A stretch of 64,000 nucleotides of DNA from Kosakonia sp. SMBL-WEM22. Lineage in GTDB: Bacteria > Pseudomonadota > Gammaproteobacteria > Enterobacterales > Enterobacteriaceae. Under the pieces are notes generated by a model. The model worked only from the letters and a program-made list of their open reading frames with translations. It made no database searches and was not told the origin of the DNA. The stretch is taken from assembly GCF_014490785.1 (NCBI RefSeq), contig NZ_CP051488.1:1798001-1862000 (forward strand), written 5' to 3'. Positions within the stretch are counted from its first letter, which is position 1. Every line of letters starts with the position of its first letter. Position numbers and translations under genes: made by a program. Positions 55,183 to 63,603 of the stretch are shown piece by piece.

Positions 55183-57237
55183 ATGGAACTGAAAGCGACT
55201 TCCCTGGGAAAACGCCTGGCGCAGCACCCGTACGATCGCGCGACCATCCTGAATGCAGGCATAAAAGTAGCGGGTGACCGCCATGAATACCTCATACCTT
55301 TTAATCAATTACTGGATATTGAGTGTAAACGGGGTTTAGTTTGGGGAGAGATGGAGTTTCAGCTGGCTGATAACAAAGTGGTGCGCTTGCATGGTACCGA
55401 ATGGAGTGACACACAGCGTTTTTATCACCTTTTGAATGAGCGCTGGCGCAACTGGAGCGCGGAGATGAGCGAGATAGCAGCAGAGCTTTTATCGAGCCAG
55501 CTGGCGCTTATCTCGGCGCGTATTGATCCATCCAGATGGTTGACACGTAGTCAGTTGACCGGCGTACAGCGTCAGCTACAGGAGGCTTTCTCCGCGCTTC
55601 CGATGCCCACCAGCCGTCTGCTGGAGTTTGATAATTGTCGCGAGCTTTGGCAACAGTGCCAGGCATGGCTGCAGGATGTTGAAGGGCGTCGGGCAGAACA
55701 TAATCAGGCTTTTACCGAAACGATGCTGGAGCAGTATGCGACCTTTTTTGAACAGGTAGAATGCTCGCCATTAAATCCGGCGCAAGCGAGGGCTGTGGTC
55801 AACGGCGAACACTCTCTTCTGGTATTGGCCGGCGCCGGCAGCGGTAAAACCTCAGTGCTGGTGGCGCGCGCCGGTTGGCTACTGGCACGTGGCGAGGCCT
55901 CTGCCGATCAAATTCTGCTGCTCGCCTTTGGGCGTAAAGCGGCGCAGGAGATGGATGAGCGCATTAGCGAGCGTCTGCATAGCGATGAGATTACTGCGCG
56001 CACCTTCCATGCCCTGGCGCTGCATATCATTCAGCAAGGCAGCAAGAAAGTGCCCGCCCTGAGCGAGCTGGAAAACGACACTGCCGCACGATTAGCATTG
56101 TTAACCCAAACATGGGTCCAGCAGTGCAGCGAGAAAAAAGCGCAGGCAAAAGGGTGGCGGCTATGGCTGCAAGAGGAGCTGGGCTGGCATCTTCCCGAAG
56201 GAAATTACTGGCAAGATGAGGCGCTACAGCGGCGCCTTGCACCGCGTTTGGATCGCTGGATAAGTTTAATGCGCATGCATGGCGGCGCGCAGGCGGAAAT
56301 GGTTGCCAGCGCACCAGAAGAGATACGCGATCTCTTTGCTAAACGCATCAAATTGATGGCTCCATTGCTGAAAGCATGGAAAACCGCGCTTAAGGAAGAG
56401 AACGCCGTCGACTTTTCGGGGCTTATTCACCAGGCCATTAGCGTGCTGGAAAAAGGCCGCTTTATCAGCCCGTGGAAGCATATCCTCGTGGATGAGTTCC
56501 AGGATATTTCACCCCAGCGCGCGGCGCTGCTGGCTGCGTTACGCAAACAGAACACGCAAACAACGCTTTTTGCCGTCGGCGACGACTGGCAGGCCATCTA
56601 TCGCTTCAGTGGGGCGCAACTTTCGCTCACCACCGCGTTTCATCACTATTTTGGCGAAGGCGATCTCTGCGCCCTCGATACCACTTATCGCTTTAATTCC
56701 CGTATCGGAGAAGTGGCGAACCGCTTTATTCAGCAAAATCCTTCCCAGCTTGCCAAGCCGCTTAATAGTTTGCTGCCTGGCGATAAAAAATCCGTAACTC
56801 TGCTGGCAGAAGATCAACTCGATGCGCTGCTCGACAAGCTAAGCGGTTTCGCGAAGCCGGAGGAGCGCATCCTGGTGCTTGCCCGTTATCATCACGCCAA
56901 ACCAACAAGCCTCGATAAAGCGGCTACGCGCTGGCCGAAGCTGCAGTTGGATTTTATGACTGTCCATGCCAGTAAAGGGCAGCAAGCCGACTACGTTATT
57001 ATTGTTGGGCTAAAAGAGGGTGCTGACGGGTTTCCTGCGCCCGCGCGCGAGTCGATTATGGAGCAGGCGCTTTTGCCCGCAGAAGAGGATTTTCCCGACG
57101 CGGAGGAGCGTCGCCTGCTCTATGTTGCACTGACGCGGGCACGCCAGCGAGTGTGGTTACTGTTCAACAAAGATGAGCCATCACCCTTTGTTGAAATACT
57201 CAAATCGCTGGATGTGCCCGTGGTCAAAAAGCCCTGA
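55183..57237 (+). CDS. helD: DNA helicase IV
   Basis: 684-residue superfamily 1 UvrD/Rep-type 3'-5' helicase, the E. coli length. Walker A 'GAGSGKTSVLVARAG' near residue 220, motif II 'LVDEFQDISP', motif III 'AVGDDWQAIYRF', motif V 'TVHASKGQQADYVI' and motif VI 'YVALTRARQRVW' are all intact. The N-terminal 200 residues are specific to HelD and related proteins. It shares a short hairpin with convergent mgsA at its 3' end. Confidence 0.98.
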   Translation: MELKATSLGKRLAQHPYDRATILNAGIKVAGDRHEYLIPFNQLLDIECKRGLVWGEMEFQLADNKVVRLHGTEWSDTQRFYHLLNERWRNWSAEMSEIAAELLSSQLALISARIDPSRWLTRSQLTGVQRQLQEAFSALPMPTSRLLEFDNCRELWQQCQAWLQDVEGRRAEHNQAFTETMLEQYATFFEQVECSPLNPAQARAVVNGEHSLLVLAGAGSGKTSVLVARAGWLLARGEASADQILLLAFGRKAAQEMDERISERLHSDEITARTFHALALHIIQQGSKKVPALSELENDTAARLALLTQTWVQQCSEKKAQAKGWRLWLQEELGWHLPEGNYWQDEALQRRLAPRLDRWISLMRMHGGAQAEMVASAPEEIRDLFAKRIKLMAPLLKAWKTALKEENAVDFSGLIHQAISVLEKGRFISPWKHILVDEFQDISPQRAALLAALRKQNTQTTLFAVGDDWQAIYRFSGAQLSLTTAFHHYFGEGDLCALDTTYRFNSRIGEVANRFIQQNPSQLAKPLNSLLPGDKKSVTLLAEDQLDALLDKLSGFAKPEERILVLARYHHAKPTSLDKAATRWPKLQLDFMTVHASKGQQADYVIIVGLKEGADGFPAPARESIMEQALLPAEEDFPDAEERRLLYVALTRARQRVWLLFNKDEPSPFVEILKSLDVPVVKKP

Positions 57238-57239
57238 AC

Positions 57240-57260
57240 TCAGGCGGCATTGCCGCCTGA
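57240..57260. terminator. Hairpin between helD and mgsA
   Basis: 9-bp perfect stem TCAGGCGGC / GCCGCCTGA with a three-base ATT loop fills almost the whole 25-base gap between the convergent stop codons. No T-run follows on either strand, so termination would be weak or factor-assisted. Confidence 0.6.
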
Positions 57261-57262
57261 AG

Positions 57263-57721
57263 TTACTTCAACCGCTCAACCAGGTAGCGCTGATAGTCCG
57301 GAATCAAAATATCGACGCTTTGATTAAATTGTGGGGATTCGATAATAAAATCGGCCGTTGAGAGATTGGTTGCCACAGGAATATTCCATACGGTCGCCAG
57401 GCGAAGCAGGGCTTTTACATCGGGATCGTGGGGAACGGCATTCAGCGGATCCCAGAAGAAAATGAGTACGTCGATTTTACCTTCAGAGATGAGTGCGCCG
57501 ACCTGCTGATCGCCGCCCATCGGGCCGCTCAGCATAGCATTCACTTCCAGCCCGGTTGCACGTTGAATCAAATTACCCGTCGTGCCGGTTGCATACAGTT
57601 GATGCGCCGCCAGCACGGGCTGATGCCGCTCAACCCATTTCATTAACGACTGCTTGCAGTGATCGTGCGCAACGAGAGCGATATTCTTGCGTACGGGTAG
57701 CGTGCGAGTGGTTGATTCCAT
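57263..57721 (-). CDS. mgsA: Methylglyoxal synthase
   Basis: 152-residue enzyme, the E. coli length, that converts dihydroxyacetone phosphate to methylglyoxal and phosphate as a glycolytic overflow bypass. The catalytic Asp71 lies in 'GPMGGDQQVG', and His98 in 'FFWDPLNAVPHDPD'; the phosphate-binding 'YATGTTGNLI' is present. Convergent with helD; divergent from yccU across 136 bases. The yccT gene that follows mgsA in E. coli is absent here. Confidence 0.98.
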   Translation of the reverse strand: MESTTRTLPVRKNIALVAHDHCKQSLMKWVERHQPVLAAHQLYATGTTGNLIQRATGLEVNAMLSGPMGGDQQVGALISEGKIDVLIFFWDPLNAVPHDPDVKALLRLATVWNIPVATNLSTADFIIESPQFNQSVDILIPDYQRYLVERLK

Positions 57722-57857
57722 GATCTATTTCCGTCAGTGATGTTTGCTACAGATTACTGGAAGCGATTGATGCTGCAAGAGAAGCGAATAAAAAAAACAG
57801 AAAATGGTTGAGTTACCCCGATTGATTTACACTTTGTGAAATCACGCGGAGGAAAAG

Positions 57858-58271
57858 ATGAAAGAGAACAATATTGCCGAGATTTTACGCGCTACGCATA
57901 CCATTGCTCTGGTCGGCGCAAGCGACAAACCCGATCGTCCCAGTTATCGCGTTATGAATTACCTGTTAGGGCAGGGTTATCATGTTATCCCTGTGTCGCC
58001 AAAAGTAGCTGGCAAGACGCTACTGGGACAACAAGGGTATGCCACGCTGGCAGATGTGCCAGAAAAAATTGATATGGTGGATGTGTTCCGCAACTCTGAA
58101 GCCGCATGGGAAGTTGCGCAAGAGGCGATTGCCGTAGGGGCGAAAACGTTGTGGATGCAACTGGGCGTAATCAATGAACAGGCTGCTGTGCTGGCGCAGG
58201 AAGCGGGGCTAAATGTCGTCATGGATCGCTGCCCGGCGATTGAAATTCCGCGTCTGGGTTTGGCTAAATAA
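57858..58271 (+). CDS. yccU: YccU, CoA-binding-domain protein
   Basis: 137-residue Rossmann-fold protein of the CoA_binding_2 family, nearly identical to E. coli YccU. The nucleotide-binding 'IALVGASDKPDRPSYRVMNY' opens the fold; 'VDVFRNSEAAWEV' and 'MDRCPAIEIPRL' close it. SD GGAGG lies seven bases upstream, which decides this start over an out-of-frame one at 57836. The biological function is unknown. Confidence 0.95.
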   Translation: MKENNIAEILRATHTIALVGASDKPDRPSYRVMNYLLGQGYHVIPVSPKVAGKTLLGQQGYATLADVPEKIDMVDVFRNSEAAWEVAQEAIAVGAKTLWMQLGVINEQAAVLAQEAGLNVVMDRCPAIEIPRLGLAK

Positions 58272-58297
58272 AAAAATACCCCGCCGGTTGCGGGGTA
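58271..58297 (-). terminator. Intrinsic terminator of hspQ
   Basis: On the minus strand TACCCCGC-AACCG-GCGGGGTA followed by TTTTTTT, directly beyond the hspQ stop and abutting the yccU stop. The A-run precedes the stem on the plus strand, so it favours minus-strand transcripts. Confidence 0.93.
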
Positions 58298-58300
58298 AGA

Positions 58301-58618
58301 TCAGTTTCGCAGTCTTGGAGCCTGCAGCTGGCGCCGAATAGTGCGCGCCAGTTCGTCCATTGAGGGCTGTTCAGGATGCTCATCCGTTATTTCACTGGTG
58401 AGCTGCGCTTCAGCGAGATAAGTGTGGACGGGTTGACCGTCGTCATCTTCCATCACTACGTGGTACCAGGGCAGTACGCGTAACTCATCATTAACCGCCA
58501 GCTCGTCTGCTGACGGCTCATCCAGAGAGTACTCGGGGTCGATATCGACCACTACGCCAAGATACCCCAGCAGAGAGTGGCGAACCTGCTGACCGATACC
58601 GAATTTGCTGGCTATCAT
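58301..58618 (-). CDS. hspQ: Heat shock protein HspQ
   Basis: 105-residue hemimethylated-DNA-binding-domain (YccV-like) protein, the E. coli length. It promotes degradation of an unstable DnaA mutant and acts as a specificity enhancer of Lon in Yersinia (family knowledge). Conserved 'KFGIGQQVRHSLLGYLGVVVD' and 'PWYHVVMEDDDGQPVHTYLAEAQL' regions. The ATG at 58618 is chosen by length and SD GGGAGG. A sigma-32-type promoter sits immediately upstream. Confidence 0.97.
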   Translation of the reverse strand: MIASKFGIGQQVRHSLLGYLGVVVDIDPEYSLDEPSADELAVNDELRVLPWYHVVMEDDDGQPVHTYLAEAQLTSEITDEHPEQPSMDELARTIRRQLQAPRLRN

Positions 58619-58650
58619 TGTCACCTCCCGGGAACCTTAGATAACCCCAA

Positions 58651-58678
58651 ATATGGGGGCACGGCTCCAGATTTCAAC
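58651..58678 (-). promoter_or_regulatory. Sigma-32 heat-shock promoter of hspQ
   Basis: On the minus strand GTTGAAA (58678-58672), 13-base spacer, CCCCATAT (58658-58651), agreeing with the consensus CTTGAAA-N(11-16)-CCCCATNT at all but the first base of the -35. It starts directly after the rlmI stop codon. Confidence 0.85.
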
Positions 58679-59869
58679 TTACATGACGCGACAGGCAAAC
58701 CCTTTCAGATAAAGCCCTTCCGGGTAGGTTGCGATCACCGGGTGATCGGCGGCCTGACGGAACTGGTCTATAAATTGTATATCACGCCCGGCATCTAAGG
58801 CGGCATCAGCGATGATTTTCTGAAATAAGTCAGTGTTCATCAAACCTGAGCAGGAGAAGGTCAGCAGCACGCCGCCGGGATTGAGCAACTGAATCGCCAG
58901 CATGTTGATGTCTTTGTAGCCGCGGCACGCGCCCATCAGCTGACTTTTGTTTTCAACAAATTTCGGCGGATCCATCACAATTACATCGAAAGTTTCGCCC
59001 TGATCGCGATATTTACGCAGCAGTTTAAATACATCATCGCGGACAAATTCTGCTTTACTCAGATCCAGCTTATTCAGGGTAACGTTCTGCTTCGCCACGT
59101 CCAGCGCTTCCTGTGAGGTGTCTACACTAACAACCTCACGACAGCCGCCCATCAGTGCGGAGACGGCAAAGCCACCGGTGTAAGAGAAGCAGTTAAGCAC
59201 GCGTTTGTCCGCTACATAGCGGCGTGTCGCCAGGCGGCTGTCGCGTTGGTCGAGGTAATAACCTGTCTTGTGGCCACCCTTAATATCAACCAAAAGCTTC
59301 ATGCCGTTCTCTTCAATCGGCAGCAGCGGCGGCGGAAGCTCACCCAGTACCGGGCCCTGGGTTAATTCCAGTCCCTCTTTTTTTCGCACCGCAACATCGC
59401 TGCGATCGTAAATGGCGCACTCCGGATAGAGCGTTTGTAGTGCCGAAAGGAGTGCCGGACGCTGATATTCCGCACCCGCGCTCAGAAGTTGCAGCACCAG
59501 AAAATTGCCGAAACGATCAATTGTTACGCCCGGTAAGCCATCTGACTCGCCCGCAATCAGGCGGTAGCTGTCCAGTCCATCACGCCCGGCGAGCCAGTTA
59601 CGCCACTGTTGCGCTTGCTGTAAACGGCGCGTAAAGAAGTCGATATCAATGCTTTCGTCTTTATCAAATGTCCAGACGCGTGCGCGAATTTGTGAAGCGG
59701 GAGAGAGCGCTCCGCGGGCCAGCCATTTACCCTGATGATCGACAATATCCACGGTTTCTCCGAGGCTGGCTTTGCCTTCCATTCGCGCTACGGCGCCGGA
59801 AAATACCCAGGGATGACGACGCAACAATGACTTCTCGCGTCCTTTGGCTAACACTAAACGTACACTCAT
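58679..59869 (-). CDS. rlmI: 23S rRNA m5C1962 methyltransferase RlmI
   Basis: 396-residue SAM methyltransferase, the E. coli length. N-terminal PUA domain ('KGREKSLLRRHPWVFSGAVAR'), an EEHEE-like middle, and a C-terminal Rossmann domain with 'VLNCFSYTGGFAVSALMGGC' and the 'DPPKFVENKSQLMGACRGY' region. It methylates C1962 of 23S rRNA. Divergent from acyP; hspQ follows in the same direction but has its own promoter. Confidence 0.98.
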   Translation of the reverse strand: MSVRLVLAKGREKSLLRRHPWVFSGAVARMEGKASLGETVDIVDHQGKWLARGALSPASQIRARVWTFDKDESIDIDFFTRRLQQAQQWRNWLAGRDGLDSYRLIAGESDGLPGVTIDRFGNFLVLQLLSAGAEYQRPALLSALQTLYPECAIYDRSDVAVRKKEGLELTQGPVLGELPPPLLPIEENGMKLLVDIKGGHKTGYYLDQRDSRLATRRYVADKRVLNCFSYTGGFAVSALMGGCREVVSVDTSQEALDVAKQNVTLNKLDLSKAEFVRDDVFKLLRKYRDQGETFDVIVMDPPKFVENKSQLMGACRGYKDINMLAIQLLNPGGVLLTFSCSGLMNTDLFQKIIADAALDAGRDIQFIDQFRQAADHPVIATYPEGLYLKGFACRVM

Positions 59870-59960
59870 ATTTGGCTATTCTGTCGGCTGAAGAAAATGG
59901 GCGCTATTGTCACGGGTTCGCCGGGTAAATGCAACGCGCCCGCATTGATGGAGATAAGAT

Positions 59961-60242
59961 ATGGCTCAAGTTTGCACAATTGCCTGGGTACATGGCAGCG
60001 TACAAGGTGTCGGATTTCGCTACACCACTCAACATGAAGCGCGGCGTCTTGGATTATCAGGATATGCGCGCAATCTGGATGATGGCAGCGTTGAGGTGGT
60101 TGCCTGTGGTGAGGCTGAGAATGTCAACAAACTAATCGAGTGGTTAAAAGCTGGCGGGCCGCGTAGCGCGCGGGTCGATAAGGTTTTGACCGAGCCTCAT
60201 CAACCCGACAGAGAGTGGACCGATTTCGGGATCCGCTACTAA
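59961..60242 (+). CDS. yccX: Acylphosphatase YccX
   Basis: 93-residue acylphosphatase that hydrolyses carboxyl-phosphate mixed anhydrides. The phosphate loop 'GSVQGVGFRYTT' contains catalytic Arg20, and Asn38 in 'YARNLDDGSVEV' positions the water. SD GGAGATAAGAT precedes the ATG at 59961; a frame-shifted reading from 59929 is a shadow. Its stop overlaps the convergent tusE by four bases. Confidence 0.97.
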   Translation: MAQVCTIAWVHGSVQGVGFRYTTQHEARRLGLSGYARNLDDGSVEVVACGEAENVNKLIEWLKAGGPRSARVDKVLTEPHQPDREWTDFGIRY

Positions 60243-60568
60243 ATGCACTTTACCGGTTTAGGCAGGCCGGCAATCTTGGTTGCCTGCTTAGCCGGCCCTT
60301 TTGGAAAGAGGCGGTAGAGATAGCGGCTGTTGCCTTTCTCTTCGCCATATTTATTGGCCATTGCCTTTACCAGCATGCGAATCGCAGGCGATGTATTGAA
60401 CTCAAGATAAAAGTCGCGCACAAAACGCACCACTTCCCAATGTTCCGGGGTGAGAAAAATACTCTCTTTCTCTGCGATCGCCTCTGCCAGCGCTTCGCTC
60501 CACAGTGAGGTCTCTTTCAGATAGCCTTCGCTATCCGTCTCAATCTCTTTACCTTCGAAGATCAACAT
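60239..60568 (-). CDS. tusE: tRNA 2-thiouridine synthesising protein TusE
   Basis: 109-residue DsrC-family sulfur carrier, the E. coli length, that takes persulfide sulfur from TusBCD and hands it to MnmA for 2-thiouridine at U34. The active cysteine is the penultimate residue in the C-terminal 'LPKPVKCI' arm. The ATG at 60568 ('MLIFEGKEIETD') is selected by length. Convergent with acyP. Confidence 0.98.
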   Translation of the reverse strand: MLIFEGKEIETDSEGYLKETSLWSEALAEAIAEKESIFLTPEHWEVVRFVRDFYLEFNTSPAIRMLVKAMANKYGEEKGNSRYLYRLFPKGPAKQATKIAGLPKPVKCI

Positions 60569-60609
60569 AATTTCCACAACGGCTGTTTATAACGGCGGGA
60601 GTGTACCAA

Positions 60610-60636
60610 AAAACAAAGCCCCGCATAAGCGGGGCC
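60610..60636 (-). terminator. Intrinsic terminator of yccA
   Basis: On the minus strand GCCCCGC-TTAT-GCGGGGC followed by TTTGTTTTTT, 20 bases after the yccA stop and ahead of tusE. Confidence 0.93.
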
Positions 60637-60656
60637 TGGTTGAGACGGCATAGTTG

Positions 60657-61316
60657 TTAGTCGCGGCTAGCGAAACCCAGAATGCTCAGCAGGCTGACAA
60701 AGATGTTGTACAGCGATACATAGAGACTCACGGTCGCACGAATATAGTTCGTTTCGCCACCGTGAATGATGTTGCTGGTTTCATACAAAATCGCGCCGGT
60801 TGAAATCAGAATAAACACTGCACTGATTGCAAGGTGCAGGGCAGGGAGCTGAAGGAAAATATTTGCAACCATACCGATAAGCACAACCACAATACCTGCC
60901 ATCAGCATACCGCCGAGGAAGGACATATCCTTGCGTGTTGTCAGCACATAGGCTGAACAGCAGAAAAAGACCAGCGCGGTGCCGCCAAGCGCCAGCGCTA
61001 TGACGTCACCCATCCCGGCAGACAAATACGCGTTTAGCATCGGCCCGAGGATATACCCAAGAAAGCCAGTAAAGGCAAATGCCGCCAGAATACCGCTCGG
61101 CTTATTCGCCAGTTTATAGGTTAAGAACATCAAACCATACATACCCACCAGCGTCAGAATGAGACCCGGCGAAGGCAGCATCAGAACGGTGCTCGCTGTT
61201 GCTGTGATCGCCGAAAAAGCCAGTGTCAGGCTGAGCAGGAAATAGGTATTACGAAGAACTTTGTGCGTGCTCAGCAGGGATGTGCGATCACGCGAAGAAG
61301 TAATTAGACGATCCAT
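60657..61316 (-). CDS. yccA: FtsH modulator YccA (Bax inhibitor-1 family)
   Basis: 219-residue inner-membrane protein with seven hydrophobic helices, the BI-1/TMBIM plan. E. coli YccA is both a substrate and an inhibitor of the FtsH-HflKC protease and protects SecY when translocons jam (family knowledge). The N-terminus 'MDRLITSSRDRTSLLSTHKVLRNTYFLLS' and the acid-containing last helix 'YVSLYNIFVSLLSILGFASRD' regions match E. coli. Upstream lies a 262-base gap shared with the divergent oppA-like gene. Confidence 0.97.
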   Translation of the reverse strand: MDRLITSSRDRTSLLSTHKVLRNTYFLLSLTLAFSAITATASTVLMLPSPGLILTLVGMYGLMFLTYKLANKPSGILAAFAFTGFLGYILGPMLNAYLSAGMGDVIALALGGTALVFFCCSAYVLTTRKDMSFLGGMLMAGIVVVLIGMVANIFLQLPALHLAISAVFILISTGAILYETSNIIHGGETNYIRATVSLYVSLYNIFVSLLSILGFASRD

Positions 61317-61578
61317 AAGCCACTCTCTTATGACAGATGTAATTAGAAGTGGAGTCTAGGAAAGTCTCGCTTGCTGTAAAAGCCGTTTTACCCATCTTTA
61401 CTCATCGCAGCGGCTGCTGATGCCTGTTTTATCAATAAAAAGTGTTACCAGATGAATGGGAAGCAAATGTGATGCAGAGCCATATTTATCTCTTATATCC
61501 CTCGAAATGTTTTGCCGTCTAATCTTTAGCACGTTAAGAGTGTAATGGCGTCGGTATAAAACAAATTTCAAAGGCGAA
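61317..61578. other. Divergent promoter gap between yccA and the oppA-like gene
   Basis: 262 bases, AT-rich toward the oppA-like side. It must hold the yccA promoter and that of the binding-protein gene, but I could not assign either with confidence. No open frame or repeat of note. Confidence 0.4.
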
Positions 61579-63213
61579 ATGGATATGAAACCACAAACAC
61601 TAAACAACATAACTCGCGTTTTATTTGCAGTTGGGATGATGTCCGCAACGACTCAGGTCTATGGGGCAAGCGTACCCACGGGTGTTGAACTGGCGGCAAA
61701 GCAGGAATTAGTCCGTAACAATGGCAGTGAGCCGGCATCTCTGGATCCCCACAAGGTTGAAAGTGATATCGAGTTCAACATTATTCGCGATATGTTTGAC
61801 GGGCTGGTGGCCGTCAAAAAGGATGGCTCTATTGAGCCGCTTTTAGCCGAAAGATGGGAGAACAAAAATAATAGTGTCTGGACGTTTCATCTACGCCCGG
61901 GGATCACATGGTCGGATGGTACAGCGATTACAGCAAAAGATGTGGTCTGGAGTTGGCAACGTCTTGTTGATCCTAAAACGGCATCACCATACGCCAGCTA
62001 TCCGGGGAATATGCATATCCTTAACGCAGCAGATATCGCACAAGGTAAAAAGCCGGTAGATGCGTTGGGTGTAAAAGCGGTGGATGACTCGACTCTCGAG
62101 ATTACCCTTACTCAGCCTACAGCCTCTTTTTTATCGATGTTGGCCCATCCCTCTTTAGTACCAATTGATCAAGTTCTTGTTAACCGCTTCGGAGATAAGT
62201 GGACCAAACCAGAACATATTGTGACCAGTGGGGCTTATAAAGTCACCGACTGGGTGGTCAACGAGCGTATCGTAGCGGAACGCAATACGCGCTACTGGAA
62301 TAATAAGGCTACGGTAATCAATAAAGTCACCTATTTGCCTATCAGCGCGGAAACGGCGGATGTGAACCGTTTTAAGGCCGGGGAGATAGATATTACCTAT
62401 ACCATCCCTGTAAACCAGTTTGCCCAGTTGCGTAAAACATTTGGCAAGCAGGTCAGCGTTGAGCCTCAACTTGCAACTTACTATTACGAGTTTAATACCA
62501 CTAACCCCCCCTTCAACGATCCACGTCTACGGCGTGCGCTCAATATGGGGTTAGATAAAGATATCATTGCTGACAAAGTGATGGCGCAGGGGCAAAGGCC
62601 TGCATGGGTCGTCAGTCAGCCTGAGATCGGCGGAGTGAAAATATCCCCGCCAGATTATTCAACATGGCCACGCGAAAAACGCCTCGCGGAGGCAAAAAGA
62701 TTGCTGAATGAGGCAGGCTTTAACGAGGCCCATCCTTTAAGTTTCAATCTTCTCTACAACACAATGGAGACGCATCAACGAATTGCCATTGCGGCGAGCT
62801 CAATGTGGAAAAAAAATCTTGGCGTTGAGGCAAAGCTGCAGAATCAGGAATGGAAAACGATGCTGGATACGATGCATACCGGCAATTTTGATGCGGTGCG
62901 CTACGCATGGATCGCGGATTATGACGATGCAGCGACCTTCCTGAACAATTTCCGTACCGGAAGCAGTGAAAATACAAGTAAGTACAATAACAAAGCCTAT
63001 GACGACGCGCTGGATGAGGCGGCGAAGGCGAAAGATGTCACCGAGCGAGGAAAATATTATCAGCAAGCAGAGGATATTCTGGCACGTGATGTTCCGGCAA
63101 TTCCTGTCTATCACTACGTCCGTACACATTTAGTGAAACCTTGGGTCGGAGGTTTCAATCCCGATCCTCTTGGTTACTACCTCACTCAGGACATGTACAT
63201 CAAAAAACATTAA
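61579..63213 (+). CDS. Orphan periplasmic oligopeptide-binding protein, OppA/MppA family
   Basis: 544-residue family 5 extracellular solute-binding protein. A signal peptide of about 30 residues ('ITRVLFAVGMMSATTQVYGA') precedes 'LVRNNGSEPASLDPHKVESD', the OppA/MppA mature start. 'GAYKVTDWVVNERIVAERN', 'YYYEFNTTNPPFNDPR', 'AIAASSMWKKNLGVEAKLQN' and the end 'TQDMYIKKH' are shared with both OppA and MppA. It probably captures peptides and uses the general Opp membrane components, since no permease or ATPase genes adjoin. AAGG precedes the ATG at 61579 by four bases; the ATG at 61585 is an alternative. Flanked by yccA and serT, which adjoin each other in E. coli K-12. Confidence 0.9.
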   Translation: MDMKPQTLNNITRVLFAVGMMSATTQVYGASVPTGVELAAKQELVRNNGSEPASLDPHKVESDIEFNIIRDMFDGLVAVKKDGSIEPLLAERWENKNNSVWTFHLRPGITWSDGTAITAKDVVWSWQRLVDPKTASPYASYPGNMHILNAADIAQGKKPVDALGVKAVDDSTLEITLTQPTASFLSMLAHPSLVPIDQVLVNRFGDKWTKPEHIVTSGAYKVTDWVVNERIVAERNTRYWNNKATVINKVTYLPISAETADVNRFKAGEIDITYTIPVNQFAQLRKTFGKQVSVEPQLATYYYEFNTTNPPFNDPRLRRALNMGLDKDIIADKVMAQGQRPAWVVSQPEIGGVKISPPDYSTWPREKRLAEAKRLLNEAGFNEAHPLSFNLLYNTMETHQRIAIAASSMWKKNLGVEAKLQNQEWKTMLDTMHTGNFDAVRYAWIADYDDAATFLNNFRTGSSENTSKYNNKAYDDALDEAAKAKDVTERGKYYQQAEDILARDVPAIPVYHYVRTHLVKPWVGGFNPDPLGYYLTQDMYIKKH

Positions 63214-63312
63214 ATCTTTACCCGTATCCGCTTCTTTGTTGAACACTGTGTTGATTTTTAAAGCAATTAACCTGTTTTTGCTTGTTTTTCACGCAAACAA
63301 ACATTGTCACGC

Positions 63313-63348
63313 TTTACATGAAGGGCGAGGATGTTTATAGTGCGCCTC
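63313..63348 (+). promoter_or_regulatory. Promoter of tRNA-Ser (serT)
   Basis: -35 TTTACA (63313-63318), a 17-base spacer, -10 TATAGT (63336-63341), then the GC-rich discriminator GCGCCTC, the type found at stringently controlled stable-RNA promoters. The predicted start is a few bases before the tRNA. Confidence 0.85.
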
Positions 63349-63353
63349 ACACC

Positions 63354-63441
63354 GGAAGTGTGGCCGAGCGGTTGAAGGCACCGGTCTTGAAAACCGGCGA
63401 CCCGAAAGGGTTCCAGAGTTCGAATCTCTGCGCTTCCGCCA
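63354..63441 (+). tRNA. serT: tRNA-Ser (anticodon UGA)
   Basis: 88 bases including an encoded CCA, identical by eye to E. coli serT. Acceptor GGAAGTG / CGCTTCC, D-arm GGCCGAGCGGTTGAAGGC, anticodon loop with TGA in 'CTTGAAA', the long class II variable arm CGACCCGAAAGGGTTC, and the T-loop GTTCGAATC are all present. It reads UCA and related serine codons. A strong terminator follows ten bases after the 3' end. Confidence 0.98.
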
Positions 63442-63450
63442 TATAAGATG

Positions 63451-63480
63451 AGGGGTTACCGAAAGGTAACCCCTTTGTTT
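63451..63480 (+). terminator. Intrinsic terminator of serT
   Basis: 10-bp perfect stem AGGGGTTACC / GGTAACCCCT with a GAAA tetraloop, followed by TTGTTTTTG. Confidence 0.95.
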
Positions 63481-63603
63481 TTGAGGCGAAGAAAAAGAGT
63501 GTTGTCGGAGAATATCTTATCTCTCCATGAGCATCACAATTCCCTTATCAGATACCTGCATCCAGCGCAGAGAAAGTACGTCAGATTGCCGGGCTGCGGA
63601 CAG
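63481..63603. other. Unassigned sequence downstream of the serT terminator
   Basis: No convincing gene, repeat or terminator seen. The expected K-12 neighbour (the hya hydrogenase operon) is not here. I looked for a second copy of the tRNA 3' end as an att repeat and saw none up to the window edge. Confidence 0.4.
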
